From: Chlamydomonas sphaeroides
Lineage: Eukaryota; Chlorophyta; Chlorophyceae; Chlamydomonadales; Chlamydomonadaceae
Assembly: GCA_001662425.1 (NCBI GenBank)
Contig: BDDC01000396.1
Location: 1-64,000, forward strand
DNA: 64,000 bases
Direction of reading: 5' to 3'
The position numbers and the translations under genes were made by a program. How positions within the stretch are numbered: position 1 is the stretch's first letter; each line of letters opens with the position of its first letter. Shown piece after piece: positions 33,467-46,076 of the stretch. Under the pieces are notes generated by a model. That model saw only the letters and a program-made list of their open reading frames with translations. It was not told the origin of the DNA and ran no database searches.

Positions 33467-36400
33467 ATGCCCGGCGAACGCCAGCCAGCCGGCGATGGCA
33501 GTTCCTGCAATGACGACACGTAAGCTCTTGTCGTTTCTTAAAATGGTGCTACGGCGCTCTTGCTTCAGCCAGAATCCTGCGGACCGAATGCTGTGTGCAG
33601 GAGCAAGTTGCTGGACGTTGACGAGGTCCAGCTCTCGAGGCTCCATGCGACGTTCGGCGCCAAGTGAGCTGAAAGGGGCGGCCGAGCTGCTTGTCTGTCG
33701 ACGGCCGGTCCTACGAAACGCACGGAAACGCCTACCCCTACCACATATACCCTGTTCTTGCAGCTGGGTCGCCATCTCAAGCCGTATGCCCGGTCGCTCT
33801 GGTACGTAGTGTAGGCCCAATGCCGCCTCACAAAACAAACGCCGAGGCCCTTCGCGACATGTGGCACGACCGGTGCATGCTGCCGATGCGTTCCTGTGCG
33901 AGGCATCTTCGCACCTCAACACCCACGCCCTAACGCGTGCCACCCGGCCCCTCCTACCCCCCAACACGCATGCCCCACAGTCAAGCAGCTGCGAGGCGCC
34001 TTCTACAAGTGGGTCCGCCGGGCTGTACTGCACCCGCCAGCCCCCAGTCGACGCAAATCCACGTCTGCACCCACGACCGCGCAGCCCCTTCCTGCCCGTT
34101 CTTGCTCCTTATACGCTCATGCCCCTCCCATCGCCGCAGCAAAAGCCGCGGCAAGGCGGTTCGCGCCCACGCCACCTTCCTCGCCACCTACGCCACACAT
34201 CTGGCGCTCATGCGCGCCGCGGCGCCGCAGCACTTGACGCCCCTGGAGCAGGCCGCTATGCGCGCAGAGGCCTTCCGGCTCACAAAGGACATGGTACGGG
34301 ACGTCCGCCGCGCCGTACGCTCCCCTGCCCGCTTCACACGACCAAAAACACCGCTTGCGCCCTGTGCGGCACCATCGCGGACGCCGTGAATCCCCCGCAA
34401 GTCGCCCCCACAAGTCGCAACCGTGCCCCGCACTGCGGCAAGGCTCGCATCCTATGCTCCCTGAACCCCCCAAAACCCTAAAACCCTGAAACCCCATTGT
34501 AGGCGGAGCGCGGCGCCGTTTGCATCACCCTGACGCCGGGCATCCGCGACCTGCTCAGCGATACGAGCGACCTGGGCCTCACAGCGGCTGGCGAGGCCGG
34601 GCGGGGTGGGCCCGATGGCGCCGAAGACAGCTGGGATCCCCTTGCCAGCGCAACGGCCCCATCGATGGGCGTGCCTGGCGCCGGGACTCAGCAGCCGCGG
34701 GGTGGCCAGCCCGCAACTTACGCGGGCGGGCCCGCGGCGGCGGCCTGGGTAGCGCAGGGCCCGGGCAGCCTGGCGAGCGCTGCAGCCGGCGCCGGCGGGC
34801 CCAGCGCCGACGCTCCCCTTCACGGGACCGAGCCAGCTGCTCCCATGCACACTGTAGCCTACGGCCATGGAACTGGCGACGGCGCTGGTGACGGCAGCGG
34901 CCCCGAACCCATGTTGGGTTGCGACTTCAGCGGCCCGGGCCCCATGTCGTTCAGCGAGTGGGGCGGCCCGGAGCTGGAATGGGCCGTGAAGCCGGCTGCT
35001 CTAGACCCTGGCCCGCAGCCCGGCGGCATGCCGTCCCAGGCGTGGGCCACGGCCCCTGCCCAGTGCGCTGCGCGCCCGGTCTCGACCTCGGAGCCTCCCA
35101 GCGTGCTGCTCGCAGAGGGAGTCGGTCGAGGCCACGGAGCCAAGTTGGGCGTCATGCGCCAGGCCGGCGGTCCTTCGGCAGCGATGGCCTGTAGCCTTGG
35201 CGCTGGCTGCAGCCCGTCGGGTGACCCCGGGGACCACGGCAGCGGCAGGAGCCCGTTCGGCACGCCGGGCAGCACGCAGCTGCTGGCGGCGTGGGCTGGT
35301 CCGCTAGGCCGCTCTATGGCGCCAGGGTGCTCGGGCGATGGACAGCAAACCGCCACCTCCGCTGCCGCCGGCCGCAACACAGAGTGGTGGCTTACGCTGC
35401 GTGGCCCGGGCGTCCGCGCGTTCAGGAGCGGCGCCGGTGGGCGGCTCCAGGCCGCGCGTCTTGACAGCGCCAGTGGGCTTCACAGCCGGCTAGCGCTGCT
35501 CGAGCAGCTGCCTCAGCCGGGTGGTGGTGTAGGCGCGGAGGTGGGACAGGGCCACAAGCAGCTGTCGGCGCTCGGCGGAAGCGACTGCGTCGCCCAAGCT
35601 CAACCATGGGAAGGGCTGAGCGTTGAGACCTCGCCGCACGGCTTGTCCGCAGCAAGCGCTGACTACGCTGGCGCGCAACCCCAGGCCAGGCCCTCTAGCC
35701 TGCCCCAGGACCTCCGTTTGGAGCCTTGCCCCATGGGCGCGCGCGGCGCGGCGGCTGCGCAGCAGCTTCGTTGCGCTAAGGGCTGGAACAGCGGGGGTGT
35801 CGGCGCCCCAGAGCCCTTCCTGCGGCACCCGGGGACCGCGAGCGGGCCATCAGACATGGAGACGGACGGCCCGCCGGCCATCCGGGAAGGCAGCGTACGT
35901 GGCGCCGCGCCACTGTGCCGCAAGCGGTCTAGTACTGATGCGAGCCAGGAGGATAACCGCAGCCCCCGCATGGACGCAGCCGGCTACCAAGCGGGCGGGC
36001 TGACGCCAGGCCACGGAGCCGACAGCCCCTCCGGTGGCGGCCCACAGGCCGCAAGCGCCCGATCCGCTGGCTACGGTCTGCCAGCGCACGATGCGTTCGG
36101 CGGCAGCCCTGAGCGTCAGGGCACAGACATGGACGGCAGCAGCCCGCGGTCCCAGTGGGACGGTGGCGCCGGCGGCGCTGCGCCGCTGCGCCGTCAGCGG
36201 ATCGGCCCTGAGGTTGGTCCTTGGGGCGGCAGCGGCATGGATGCCACCGGGGCCGAAGCGGATGAGGCGGCCGTGGGCTGTGGACACAGCAGCCCTGCCC
36301 TTGGCAGCCCACACAGCACGGGTACCCGGACCGCGGGGCACCGCCACCTGGTGCTCAACTCGGTGCTCTACCGAGCCGCCGGTTGCCCCGACGGCCAGTT

Positions 36401-39400
36401 GGGCAGCCCGGCAGCAGGGGATGCGGGCTTCGATGGGGGCATGTCGCCAGGCAGCTGTCGCGACATCCACGGTGTGCGTCCGGAGCACGTGCGACCAGGC
36501 CTCTCAGCGCCTGGCTGGGAGACCGAGGACCCGGGGCCCCTCGCTTTCCGGCTCAACGGCCCTGATGACACAGCTGCGGCTGCTGGAGGTTGGGCCCCCG
36601 CCGCGCGGCCAGAGGAGCCCATGCGCGACACCCACAACCAAGTGCTGTCGCTGCTGCAGCAGCCGCTTCAGGAGCAGCAGCGGTCGCTGTCGCTTCCGGA
36701 GCAGCAGCATCTTCAGGAGCAGCAGTGGCAGCAGCCGCAGGATGCCCTGGGCAGCGAAACGCCAGCGGCCGGGGGCGCAGCCTGTGGGCACAGCGACCCC
36801 ATGTCATCGCCGCACTCGCGGCCGCAACGGCAGCCGTGGCTATGCTCAGCGGCACAGCCGCAGCCACAGGCGCAGACGGGGGCGGGGGGCTGGCAGCAAG
36901 AGCCACAGGCGCAGGCGGAGGCCGGGAGCTGGCAGCAAGAACAACAGCCACAGACGGAGGACGGGGGCTGGCACCAGGACTGGGCCCAAGGGAGCTGGCG
37001 CGAGGCGGCGCCGCAGGACACGTCAGAGGCTCAACTGCCGCAGCCGCAACAAGCCGCGTGGCAGCAGCAACCGCCGCTGCAGCAGCAGCAGGACGCTCCG
37101 CTGCCCGAGTGGGCCCAGCAGGAGCAGGGCACAGGCGTCGAGAAGTGGGGCCCTTGGCGGTGCTCAGAGCCATCTGGCCTCGGCGCCAGCTGGCCCGAGC
37201 GGCAGGACCCACCCGCGCAGCCGCCGCCGGAGGAGCCGCCGCCGCCGCAGCACGGTTGGGGCCCGTTCGCCTGCTGGCCGAGCCCGCAGGGCCCTGCAAC
37301 CTCCCAGCCCCCAATGAAGGTAAAGCAGCAGCACTACCAGCACCCGCAGCCGACAGGAGAGCACCCTCCAGCGCAGGTGCTATCCGCTGCAGCCGGCGCC
37401 GCAGCGCCCGAGCAGCGCGCCATGGTCCCGCAGCGCGCGGAGCCCCAGCAGCCGGCGCAGACGGCACCATCGTGGCCGCTCTCCTATGCACCAACAGCTG
37501 TCGCACCGCAGCATGCCGGCTCGCCAGATGACCGCGCCTTACGGGAGCTGCTCCAACCCGGCCCTCAAGCGCCTCCCGCGCCGCGTCACCTGCAAGTGCT
37601 GCCGGCTGCCGAGCAGCAGCGACGGCCGCGGGAAGGGCGCCCACAAGGTCCGAGCGCCGCTCCCGGCGGGGCGCAGCAGCCCCAGGGCCCATTTTGGCCT
37701 CTGCCGCAGGCTGGGCCCGAGCAGATGCAGCCGCCGGCCCAGCAAGTCCATGCCTGGCCTTCGGACAGCCCAAGCCTGATGGCCGTGGGGGCGGCCTTCC
37801 TGGCCCAGCGCGGCCCGCCAGGCGCATCTGAGGCGCCGCTGCTGGATCCACCCAGCTGGGAGGAGCTGCTGACGTCTTTGGACGGATGGCTGGACCATGT
37901 CGTCGCGCGTCGCGACGGGGCTGCGGCGGAGGGTACGTCGGCGCCGGGCTCGACTGCGGGGCGGGCGAAAGGCACCGAGCTGTGATCGTCACTTCGTGGA
38001 GGCAGTAGCACCTTGCCTGCACTCTCTGTGTCCACGGGAGGAGCAGTGGAGACGTGCGTGTCTTTCTGCCGGTTCATCAGCAAGCAAGTCAGCGCACACC
38101 CCGGCCAGTGCTTGCCATGCCTGGGGCCGTTAGGGTGATAATGAATCATACAAGGCGGCTGCTATTGATGCATTGTCGGTTTCCGTCCTGACCCCTGTGT
38201 CGGCCCGCCCGCGTGGCGCCCTGCAGGGTTACCGGCTGATGGGCACAATGCAATGGAGCTCGACGCGAGCACCGGCACCGTCATGGCGGGCGGGCCATCG
38301 AGCAGTGCCCGCCTGGCGACTCGGCGGAGCCCATTGGCTGATCCTGCTGGGCAGCGGAAGCCACCCCAGTGGCAGCAGCAGGCGGCCGGCGCAGGCGCCA
38401 GCCCCGCGGCCTGCCAGGAGTTGCCAGACGTGGACAGTAACGGCGAGTGCCCACCTCGCTGTCGGTTGGAGGGCCTGCTGCCACACCCACAGCTGCCGGC
38501 ACGACCAAATGGTGAGCGCAGCGCGCCGTCGCAGGCGGCGCTGCATTCGAAGGGGTGGGACGCGCTGCTGCGGTCCCGGTCGCAACCGATAACGCTGCCG
38601 GGGCAGGATCAGCAGCGCCAGCTGACGCCGAGCCCTTGGGCGGCGCACGCCTCACAGCCGCTGCAGCGGCAGCTATCGCTACGGGCGTCACCGGGCTTGC
38701 AACCGCCGCACGTGGCGTCGCAGCACCAGCCGCTACCGCAGCGGCTGCCGCATCTGCAGCATCTGCAGCAGCAGGATGCGCCGGGCGACTTGCAGCATGG
38801 CTTCTGCCATGCGCAGACGCTGGGTGCCGCCGCCGGGGACGGGCGCCACGAGCCGACCTCCAGGTGGCTGTCTACGTACCCGCACCAGAGGCAGCAGCAT
38901 TCTCAGCAGCAGCATCCTCAGCAGCTAGGCGAGGAGCAAGTGCGCTGCGCGCCCGAGCGACACCGCTCCTGGGGGCTGGAGCCGCAGGAGCAGCGCCAGC
39001 TCCCGCACGCGCCGCCGCAGCAGCAGCTGCAGCAGCATCCGCATGCTCAGCAGCACATGCATCCGGGCCCCCAACAGCGGCAGGTCCTGTGGTCGGCGCC
39101 ACAGCGCCACTGGTTCTCGTCGCCTGACCAAAACGCCGATGCGCCGGACGCCGACCTCCACATGCAGCCCGCGCGTGCGCTGTCTGCTGCGCTGGCGGCG
39201 CCAACAGCGTCGCAGGACGGTGGCGTGCTCGCCGGCCGCAGGATCGTCCAAGGATTCGGCGCCGGCAGCGGCAGCGGCCTGCCGTACGGCCGCACCAGCG
39301 CCTACGCCGCGCTGGGCTCTGAGCGCAGCAGCGTCCCCATGGCGTTCCTGGATGAGATGGAGGCCATGGGCGCCGCGGGGCCGGGGTCTGGCGGCCAGCT

Positions 39401-39449
39401 GCCGCCCGAGCTGCTGCTGCTGAACGACAAGATGGCGGGGAGGCGGTAG
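33467..39449 (+). CDS. Myb/SANT-domain protein with long Gln-rich tails, putative transcription factor
   Basis: Exons 33467-33519, 33601-33663, 33764-33801, 33981-34008, 34140-34293, 34503-37932 and 38227-39449 give about 1662 aa. One Myb-like repeat spans residues ~19-60 and is split across exons 2-4: LDVDEVQLSRLHATFGA, NWVAISSRMPGRS, VKQLRGAFYN. It has the second-helix Trp and the GRS turn, but the first Trp is replaced. A second conserved-looking helical segment follows in exon 5 (AHATFLATYATHL, LTPLEQAAMRAEAFRLTKDM), then AERGAVCITLTPGIRDLL. The remaining ~1500 residues are disordered, Gly/Pro/Gln-rich, with polyQ-like runs at 36650-37100 and 38700-39060. Exon 6 also reads on to a TGA at 37985. 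I prefer the GTACGT donor at 37933 because the phase matches and exon 7 has the same composition. If that splice is wrong, 38227-39449 would be a separate gene. Confidence 0.7.
34467..34495. repeat. Short telomere-like array (CCCTAAAA units)
   Basis: Three imperfect copies of the C-strand of the TTTTAGGG telomere repeat lie just before the exon 6 acceptor of the Myb gene. This is the Chlamydomonas-type telomere unit. Confidence 0.6.
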
Positions 39450-42080
39450 ATAGAGCCGTCGTGTTTTGGGGATGCGGATACGGGGCATGCTGGCTGGGAG
39501 GGTGCTGCGGATGGTTGGGCCGCGGTGTGTTAGGGCGGGGATGGATGCATGAGGAGAATGGGGGGGGAGGGCGGAATTGACTTGCGCCCAAGGTGTGTGG
39601 GCGTGGGTGTTGGCAGAACGGAGTGAGTCCTAGTGTCGCCTCGTTTGCGCTACGCGCGGGTGCTGCCCGTGCGCCCCAGTCGTGCTGGTGCGGCATGCCC
39701 GCACGACTGAACGCACACCGAGGCGTGGTTCAACGCATTCATGCATTCGCTTTGCGTTCGCTGGCTATAATACAAACGTTGCGTGCTGCACACGCGGGAC
39801 GGGTGGGTTGCGTCGACACGCGCGCGGAGGTGGCAGAGGCAGGCAGCGCTGGGGTGTCCGCCTGGCTGGGGATTGGACGCCTGCGGCGGTGCTGTTTGAT
39901 TGATTCTAGTTTGCGGCGGGTAGCAGCGGTAGCGGATTTCATCCTACGCGTATGGTGGCGGGCGTTTGGCCGGGCACGGACGCCGCGCACGCCCTGCCTC
40001 TGCTGTCCATCATAGCCGGTACCCCGCCGGTAGCAATCCGCGACCACGCGCGGTCGCTGCGTGGTTGTCAATGAAGGTTATGGATGCGCTGGCTCACCGT
40101 GCTGGACCAGACGGCACCGGTAGTCAATTTTGCTGCGCGGCATGCACTGAAGACGGAGGCGCCCTGGGAGCGAATGCGCGCGCCTTGCATACTTCGGTGC
40201 TGCTGGGGGTGTGAGGCAAGTAAATCATTGGATAGGGCGCGTACGGTTGGCTTTGAAGTTATTCCCTGTGAGGCCCCTGGTGATACCCCTGGTGAAACCT
40301 CGTGTGCGACCGCATATGAGGGTGGTAGTGATGGAATGAAAGCCTGCGGCACGCGTACCGACCCGCGCTGCACAGGGCTGCGCTTATAGACTATATGCTA
40401 CAAGAAAATGTTGACGGGTTGGAGGTGAAGGATTGGCTTTGCGTACGGACTACAGAGCACGGCTGTCGATGTTCAAGTCAAGCTACTGCTGCGGTTCTGC
40501 CTACTGCTGTGGGCTGTGTGTCGTGTGGGCCTTCGCAGCTAGCTGCTGGCATCCGCCCTGCCTACGCCTGACTGCGCTGCCTGCTGTGCGTGCCGAGTCG
40601 TGTTGGTCAGGGCCGAGAGCTGCCTACGAGCTCCTGCCGGCCTTACCGGCCCGCGAGCGCCCCGCTGCGTGCGATGCGGCGTGGGTCTTTGCGCACCGAG
40701 GTCGCGAGGTGTATTGAGAACCCTGCCCGAACTCCGAAACCACCGGCTCACTGGCCCGGCGCGCGTGTGGGGTTTGATTGAAATAAAGGGATGTGAAGGT
40801 ATGTAACTAGCATGTGTTTGCCTGGCAAACCCTGAGCGCCATCGTGAGCCATCGATGCACCTCTCGGCTTGGAGCATGGAGCGTAACGCATGCTTGTGCG
40901 TAACCGAGGCTGCGCCTTGGGCAGTGAGTGAGCTGCCACGCATTGCCGGGACCAACGCTCCGCTAGCGCCTCCTCGAGAGCCGGCTGTGCACTAGCAGAC
41001 TGCCGGTCCGGGGGACAGGGCGGATAGGGGGCTGCGGCCCTCCTGCTTGCCCTACCTCCTTGCGTCACGGCGCGTCAGGCGCGCCGTATCCATATCTGCA
41101 GTTGCGCATTAATCTGCCCCTCAGGCCAGAATCTGAGTGCGTATCTGAGTGCGTCCGGAGTGCGTCTGGAGCAAAGCGCGACTATCCGTGCCGAGGAGCC
41201 CCCACACCTGCTGCGAAAGGGCCCCAGGCCCGACACGGACCCGACAACATCCCGTAAGAGCCCTGGGTCCGTCCAGGGGAGACTCCCCTGGGTCCNNNNN
41301 NNNNNNNNNNNNNNNNNNNNNNNNNNNNNNNNNNNNNNNNNNNNNNNNNNNNNNNNNNNNNNNNNNNNNNNNNNNNNNNNNNNNNNNNNNNNNNNNNNNN
41401 NNNNNNNNNNNNNNNNNNNNNNNNNNNNNNNNNNNNNNNNNNNNNNNNNNNNNNNNNNNNNNNNNNNNNNNNNNNNNNNNNNNNNNNNNNNNNNNNNNNN
41501 NNNNNNNNNNNNNNNNNNNNNNNNNNNNNNNNNNNNNNNNNNNNNNNNNNNNNNNNNNNNNNNNNNNNNNNNNNNNNNNNNNNNNNNNNNNNNNNNNNNN
41601 NNNNNNNNNNNNNNNNNNNNNNNNNNNNNNNNNNNNNNNNNNNNNNNNNNNNNNNNNNNNNNNNNNNNNNNNNNNNNNNNNNNNNNNNNNNNNNNNNNNN
41701 NNNNNGGAGACTCCCCTGGGTCCAGGGGAGACTCCCCTGGGTCCAGGGGAGACTCCCCTGGGTCCGTCCAGGGGACTCTCCCCTGGGTCCGTCCTCGGCC
41801 AGCTGGCGACAATTGGCCGAACTGTGGGTCGTCGGGGGTTGTCATTCGTTAATAGAGGTCGCTGCCTACTGTGCTGACGTTTTATTTCACTTGCGGCACA
41901 GGCGCAGGTGTTACAAGGGATCTAGCATGAATCCGGCATCATGGTTACAGCTTCGGTTACCCAGTTCGCAGCCAGGCTCACCTAGACGACTCCAGCCAGG
42001 TTCAGCCACAGGCACATATCTCATACTTTGTAGTCTGCCGCACAGTGTGTTAGCATAGCGTGCAAGTTATACCGCCAAAA
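39450..42080. other. Intergenic with minisatellite and gap, no gene recognised
   Basis: 3' flank of the Myb gene, then anonymous sequence. A TGTAA at 40802-40806 is a possible but distant (1.35 kb) poly(A) signal. A minisatellite with an assembly gap occupies 41258-41800. The last 200 bases should hold the promoter of the next gene. Confidence 0.4.
41258..41800. repeat. 21-base palindromic minisatellite with assembly gap
   Basis: Units of GGAGACTCCCCTGGGTCCAGG flank the 410-N gap at 41296-41705. Each junction of units forms CCAGGGGAG-A-CTCCCCTGG, a perfect inverted repeat with 9-base arms around one base. The array was probably too repetitive to assemble. Confidence 0.9.
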
Positions 42081-45049
42081 ATGAGCGCCTCTCAGAACAA
42101 GAAGCAGGAGCGCTTCAACGCTATCTCAAATCGCAAGAGTGCGTATGAGATGTGGAGCTGGTTCGAGCGGCGGCAACGAGCAGGCAGCATGGGGGCGCAT
42201 GGGGGCATGCTCCGAGTTAATTTCCAAGTTTGCGCATGTCGCCCACCCTTGCATGTGGCGCTGACACCCTGACCGTGCAGCATACCAAAACCCGTGGAAG
42301 GTGCCGCTTTTCAAGGCCTGCTGCGCCAAGCCAGGCTGTAAGCAATTGCTAGGAATAGCTGCGAGGGTGCATAGTGCATGCTTTCATTGAGAAACGCTGT
42401 ACTGCTTGTGTTGCAGTCGTCGAGTCGACCATGCCAGCTGGCCTTACGACAACCGCTTGTGCTCCCCCTCGCCACAGACTGCTGTTACACCGTGTTCTGG
42501 TGCGTTGAGATGCCTGGCGTACCGGCGTTGGCTGGATGGCGTGTGGCCATCAACCGCTAAGTGTCGGGCCTCAGCGCTGATGCCGCCATCCACTCCCGCC
42601 TGCCCGCAGCGCGTCCTGCGCGTCCTGCGCGCTCCGGAAGCAAGGTTTGCACACCAAGGCCCCGCTGGCCCCTGCCACGCCAAGACCCCGCTGGCCCCTG
42701 CCACACAAAGCGCGCGCCACCCGAGGCAGCCCGCCCAGCCCAGCCGACCGATGCCCTCCCGCCGCGCTTTCAGCCCCGACCCCACCCCGCTCCCACCCTC
42801 CCCGCAGCGCTGCACGGCGACGTCACCCGCTATGTGTGCTGCAATGGCTGGTGTCCATGCTCGGGCCGCTGCTGCGAGAGCAACTGCCCCAGGTGCGGAT
42901 CGCCACAGCGGCCACTGCCCCGGGGCCGGCCCAGTACCTTCCCTCAAGGCCGTGGTCACCTGCACGCGCAGAGAGCGCCACGGCGTGTCCGTTCTCAAAG
43001 CGTGCCGTGCCATGCTGTGCCGTGCCAGCCGTCAAAGTGCCGTTGCCCAACCACGGCGTCCTCTCACCGCCTTCCCTCCACCCCTCACCCCCGCCACCCC
43101 AGCCTGTGCATGTTCCTGGAGGCCTGCTGCTGCTTCGCGCAGTCCGTGGCCACCACGCGCTGGATGATCCAGGACGAGCTGCGGGTGAGCAGCTGCTGCC
43201 GTACCGGTACGGTGCCGCACGGTGCCGCACCGTGACGCATGCATGTGCACGGCGGGTGCGCAACCGCATCGGGTGGCAGGGCCCGGGGCAGCCCCAGCTC
43301 GCGGCCGCACGCGAACCCACGCGAGCGCGCCCTGACCTGGCTGCCTGCCTGCCTGTCTGCGGCCTGCCGCAGGTTGAGACGACGCGGTAAGGGGGCGGCG
43401 GCGATGCCGCTCGGCTGCTGCTGGGGCGCAGCCGCGGGGGCTGCTGGGTGCCTCGGAGCTGCTCTGCTCTGCCTGGTTGCCGCAGCTGGGGCCGGGCGCC
43501 TGCAGCCTGGGCCCTGGACCAAGCGATGGTACATGGCAGCCGCTCGCCCGCTGCTGCGAGCCCGACCCTAGCTGCCCGTGCCCGTGCCTTGCCCCGCGCC
43601 CCTCGCCCGCCCCGCTTCCTCCTTCCTCTTGTGGCCTCGCAGCTGCGACCACTGCATCATCGGTGAGGGCCTGGGGCAGCACCGGCCACCGGTTGCTGGG
43701 AGCCCACGACCCTTGAAAAGCAGCGGTCCCCGTGGGTGGTGCAGTAGATGTTCCCCCTGACCCCATCCCGCCCCTCACTTTACTGGCCCCTCCGCCTCGC
43801 CTCCCTGTCCAGGCACCATGATCGCTCTGTCGTACATCTCGTGCGTATGCAACATCCTGGCCTGCTTCATCGACGAGCTACGCGAGGCGGCCTACATCAT
43901 CGACTGCATCGCAGACGCGGTGTGGTGCAGGTGCGGCGCCAGCCCCAGCCGCAGCCCCAGCCGCGGCCTCCTTAGCGCACCGCACGCCGGCCTCCGGTGC
44001 CGGACAAGTGCCATGCGTGCGCCGCCACCCGCCCACAGTCGGCCCACCCTCCACCTGCATGTTCATGTCCCTTGCCCCCTCGCCCCCTCCCCTCCCCTCC
44101 CACTCGGCCCGCCAACTCCCTCGGCACGACCAGCGCGTCACCAACCCGGGGCGTGCCGCGTGCGGGGTGGTACTCTACTTGGGGGCTGTAAAGCTGAACA
44201 CACCCTGCCCGCCCCTCCCGCCAGCGTGTGTGCCTGCATGCAAACGCAGCACAAGGTGGAGATGGACCACCGCGACGCCAACCCGCAAGGCGTGCCGGCG
44301 CCGGCGCCGGGCATGGCGCCGGGTGAGGGCCGCGGGCGTTGGGGGCGGGCCGGGCGTGGCAGCAGCTGGCAGGGGCTGTGGCGTGTGTGGCTCGGCCCGC
44401 GGCAGGGGGTGCCGTGGTCGTGCCGGGCTAGGGGGTTGGCGAGCAGCGCGCTGCGTGCGTGCCGCTGACCGCTCCTGCACCCCCGAGCCGGCCTACCTCG
44501 GCCCGGTAGGGGCGCGCATGGTACCAGGGGCCGGGCCAGCGCTTGAGCCTCACCTGCTCACTCGGCCATGGTGACCACCGCTGTCACCATCCTGCTGATG
44601 CCACCGCGGCCCCACACTCTGCAGGCGTGCAGATGATCCCCACGGGCGTCGCCAACCCGGGCTACGCGGGCCCGGCGCCAGGTGCGGTCGCGGGCTTGGG
44701 GCCGCGGGTGAAGGCCGGAGCTGGGACCGGAGCAGGGGCCGGGGGTGGGGCGGGGGGTTTGGCCACGGGCCTGGACAGGGGCTGCCTGCCTAAGAAGCCG
44801 CTCACACCTGTGCTTGTGTGCCGCCGCCTCCTGACCTTTGCCCCGGCGCCGCCCACAGCTGGCCACGCGCCGGCGCCCTCGGTGAGCGGCAGGGGGTGTT
44901 GCCCGTGCCCGGGGGCTGCCTCGCAATGCCGATGGGGCGCTGGACGGCAGCCTTGCCGCGAGCGCCTGTGCAGCGGCAAACGCTTACACGCCGCCCTCGC
45001 TGCCCTGCCCGCCCCTGCACGGGTGCCCCTGCAGGCGATGCAGCGGTGA
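42081..45049 (+). CDS. Cysteine-rich PLAC8-like small membrane protein
   Basis: Thirteen exons: 42081-42138, 42281-42337, 42478-42499, 42610-42644, 42808-42892, 43103-43184, 43373-43386, 43643-43662, 43813-43930, 44225-44322, 44625-44681, 44859-44881 and 45035-45049, giving 227 aa with every phase matching. Motifs: YQNPWKVPLFKACCAKPG, CASCASCALRKQ, HGDVTRYVCCNGWCPC, CPRLCMFLEACCCF in the body (Ser at the exon junction), SVATTRWMIQDEL, CDHCI, then SYISCVCNILACFIDELREA. This is a eukaryotic cysteine-rich family related in layout to PLAC8, where Cys-rich hydrophobic segments sit in membranes. Its biochemical role is not known to me. The C-terminal ~60 residues are Pro/Gly/Ala-rich. Exons of 14, 20, 22, 23 and 15 bases make this gene easy to mis-predict. 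Confidence 0.82.
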
Positions 45050-46076
45050 GCGGGAGGCGACGTGCGGCCGGGAGGGAAGCATGGCGGCGGAGGTGGCGCG
45101 AGGCCGGGAGGGAAGCATGGCGGCGGAGGTGGCGCGAGGCCGGCAGGGAAGCATGGCGGCGGGGGGCGGCGCTTGAGCGACCGCTCTAAAGGCGGCTACG
45201 AAAGACATGCTTCAGCGCACCGGGCGCATGAGCAGCGGTGGCGCCTCGGTCGGGCGCAGGCGCGGGGGGCGCATGAGGAGGGTCTGCCGCGCGTCGGCGC
45301 GGATGGCAGCAGAGAGCGAGCATAGGCGCGGGTACAGAGGTTGGCTGGTGCGGGAAGGTGCATGCGCAATGTGGTTGCGGGGCGGTGCGTGGGCTGTTGC
45401 TGGCGAGGGCGAGGACCCTGGGCGTGAGGCCAAGGCGCAGTGCGGGGAAGGCGGTGTGGGATGCAGGCGGAGGGGCGCCGGCAGCGGGTGGTGCGCGCTG
45501 AGATTGGGCGGCCGGGGATGGCTGGTGCGGGCCGCGTTCGGAGATGCAGGGGACCGGCTGCGACGTACGACATTGCCGCAAGCCGCGAGCTTCAGGTGGC
45601 AAGCATGATGCTTTGTCAGGCAGTCCGGTTGCAGTCTGCGAAGGCCTCCACATGAGCAGAACCCGTCGCCTGTTGGCCCCCCAGAGGGTGCGCGGGGACC
45701 CCGGCGGCGCCGCTCTTCGCTCCACGAGGGTCCGCCCCGCACCCTCCTCAAGACAGATCCGCCTTGCACCCCTGCTCTAGCGGCCTCTGCGCGAGCAGCC
45801 GCCACAGGCGTGCACCACCTCCACCCGCGCCGCTGCCCAGCCGCACCAACGCGCCGCTGCAGCAACCCGCACGCCCCAAAATGAACACGCGCGCTGATGC
45901 CGGCGCCAAACAGCACACCAGCCTGACTACGACTGGAGCATGCCAGCGCGGCGCGCAGCCGCCAAACTCCGAGCCCGCCTCCCGCCACAGCCATACATGT
46001 TGCACCGCGTCAGCTGGGCGGTCGGCCAGGCAGCTGCCAGACGAGGGCGCCCGGCCCTGCGGCCGGGCCGCCGCCC
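45050..46076. other. Intergenic between convergent genes
   Basis: No exon recognised. It holds the 3' flanks of the cysteine-rich protein gene (plus) and the prolyl hydroxylase gene (minus), and a 36-base tandem repeat at its left end. Confidence 0.4.
45061..45169. repeat. 36-base tandem repeat, three copies
   Basis: Three near-identical units containing GGGAAGCATGGCGGCGG follow the stop codon of the upstream gene. In one frame they read as a 12-residue Gly-rich cycle, but no gene uses it. Confidence 0.85.

Noticed and set aside
33461..34033. Minus-strand frame ending in a hydrophobic segment
   Set aside because: The plus strand here gives five phase-matched exons that together form a Myb repeat, which is much stronger evidence.
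38253..39449. Separate 398-aa gene starting at the ATG at 38253
   Set aside because: An in-phase donor and acceptor join it to the Myb gene, and the composition is the same. Kept only as an alternative.
44984..44988. Minus-strand TGTAA as poly(A) signal of the prolyl hydroxylase gene
   Set aside because: It lies over 1 kb beyond the stop and inside an intron of the convergent gene, so the assignment is too weak.
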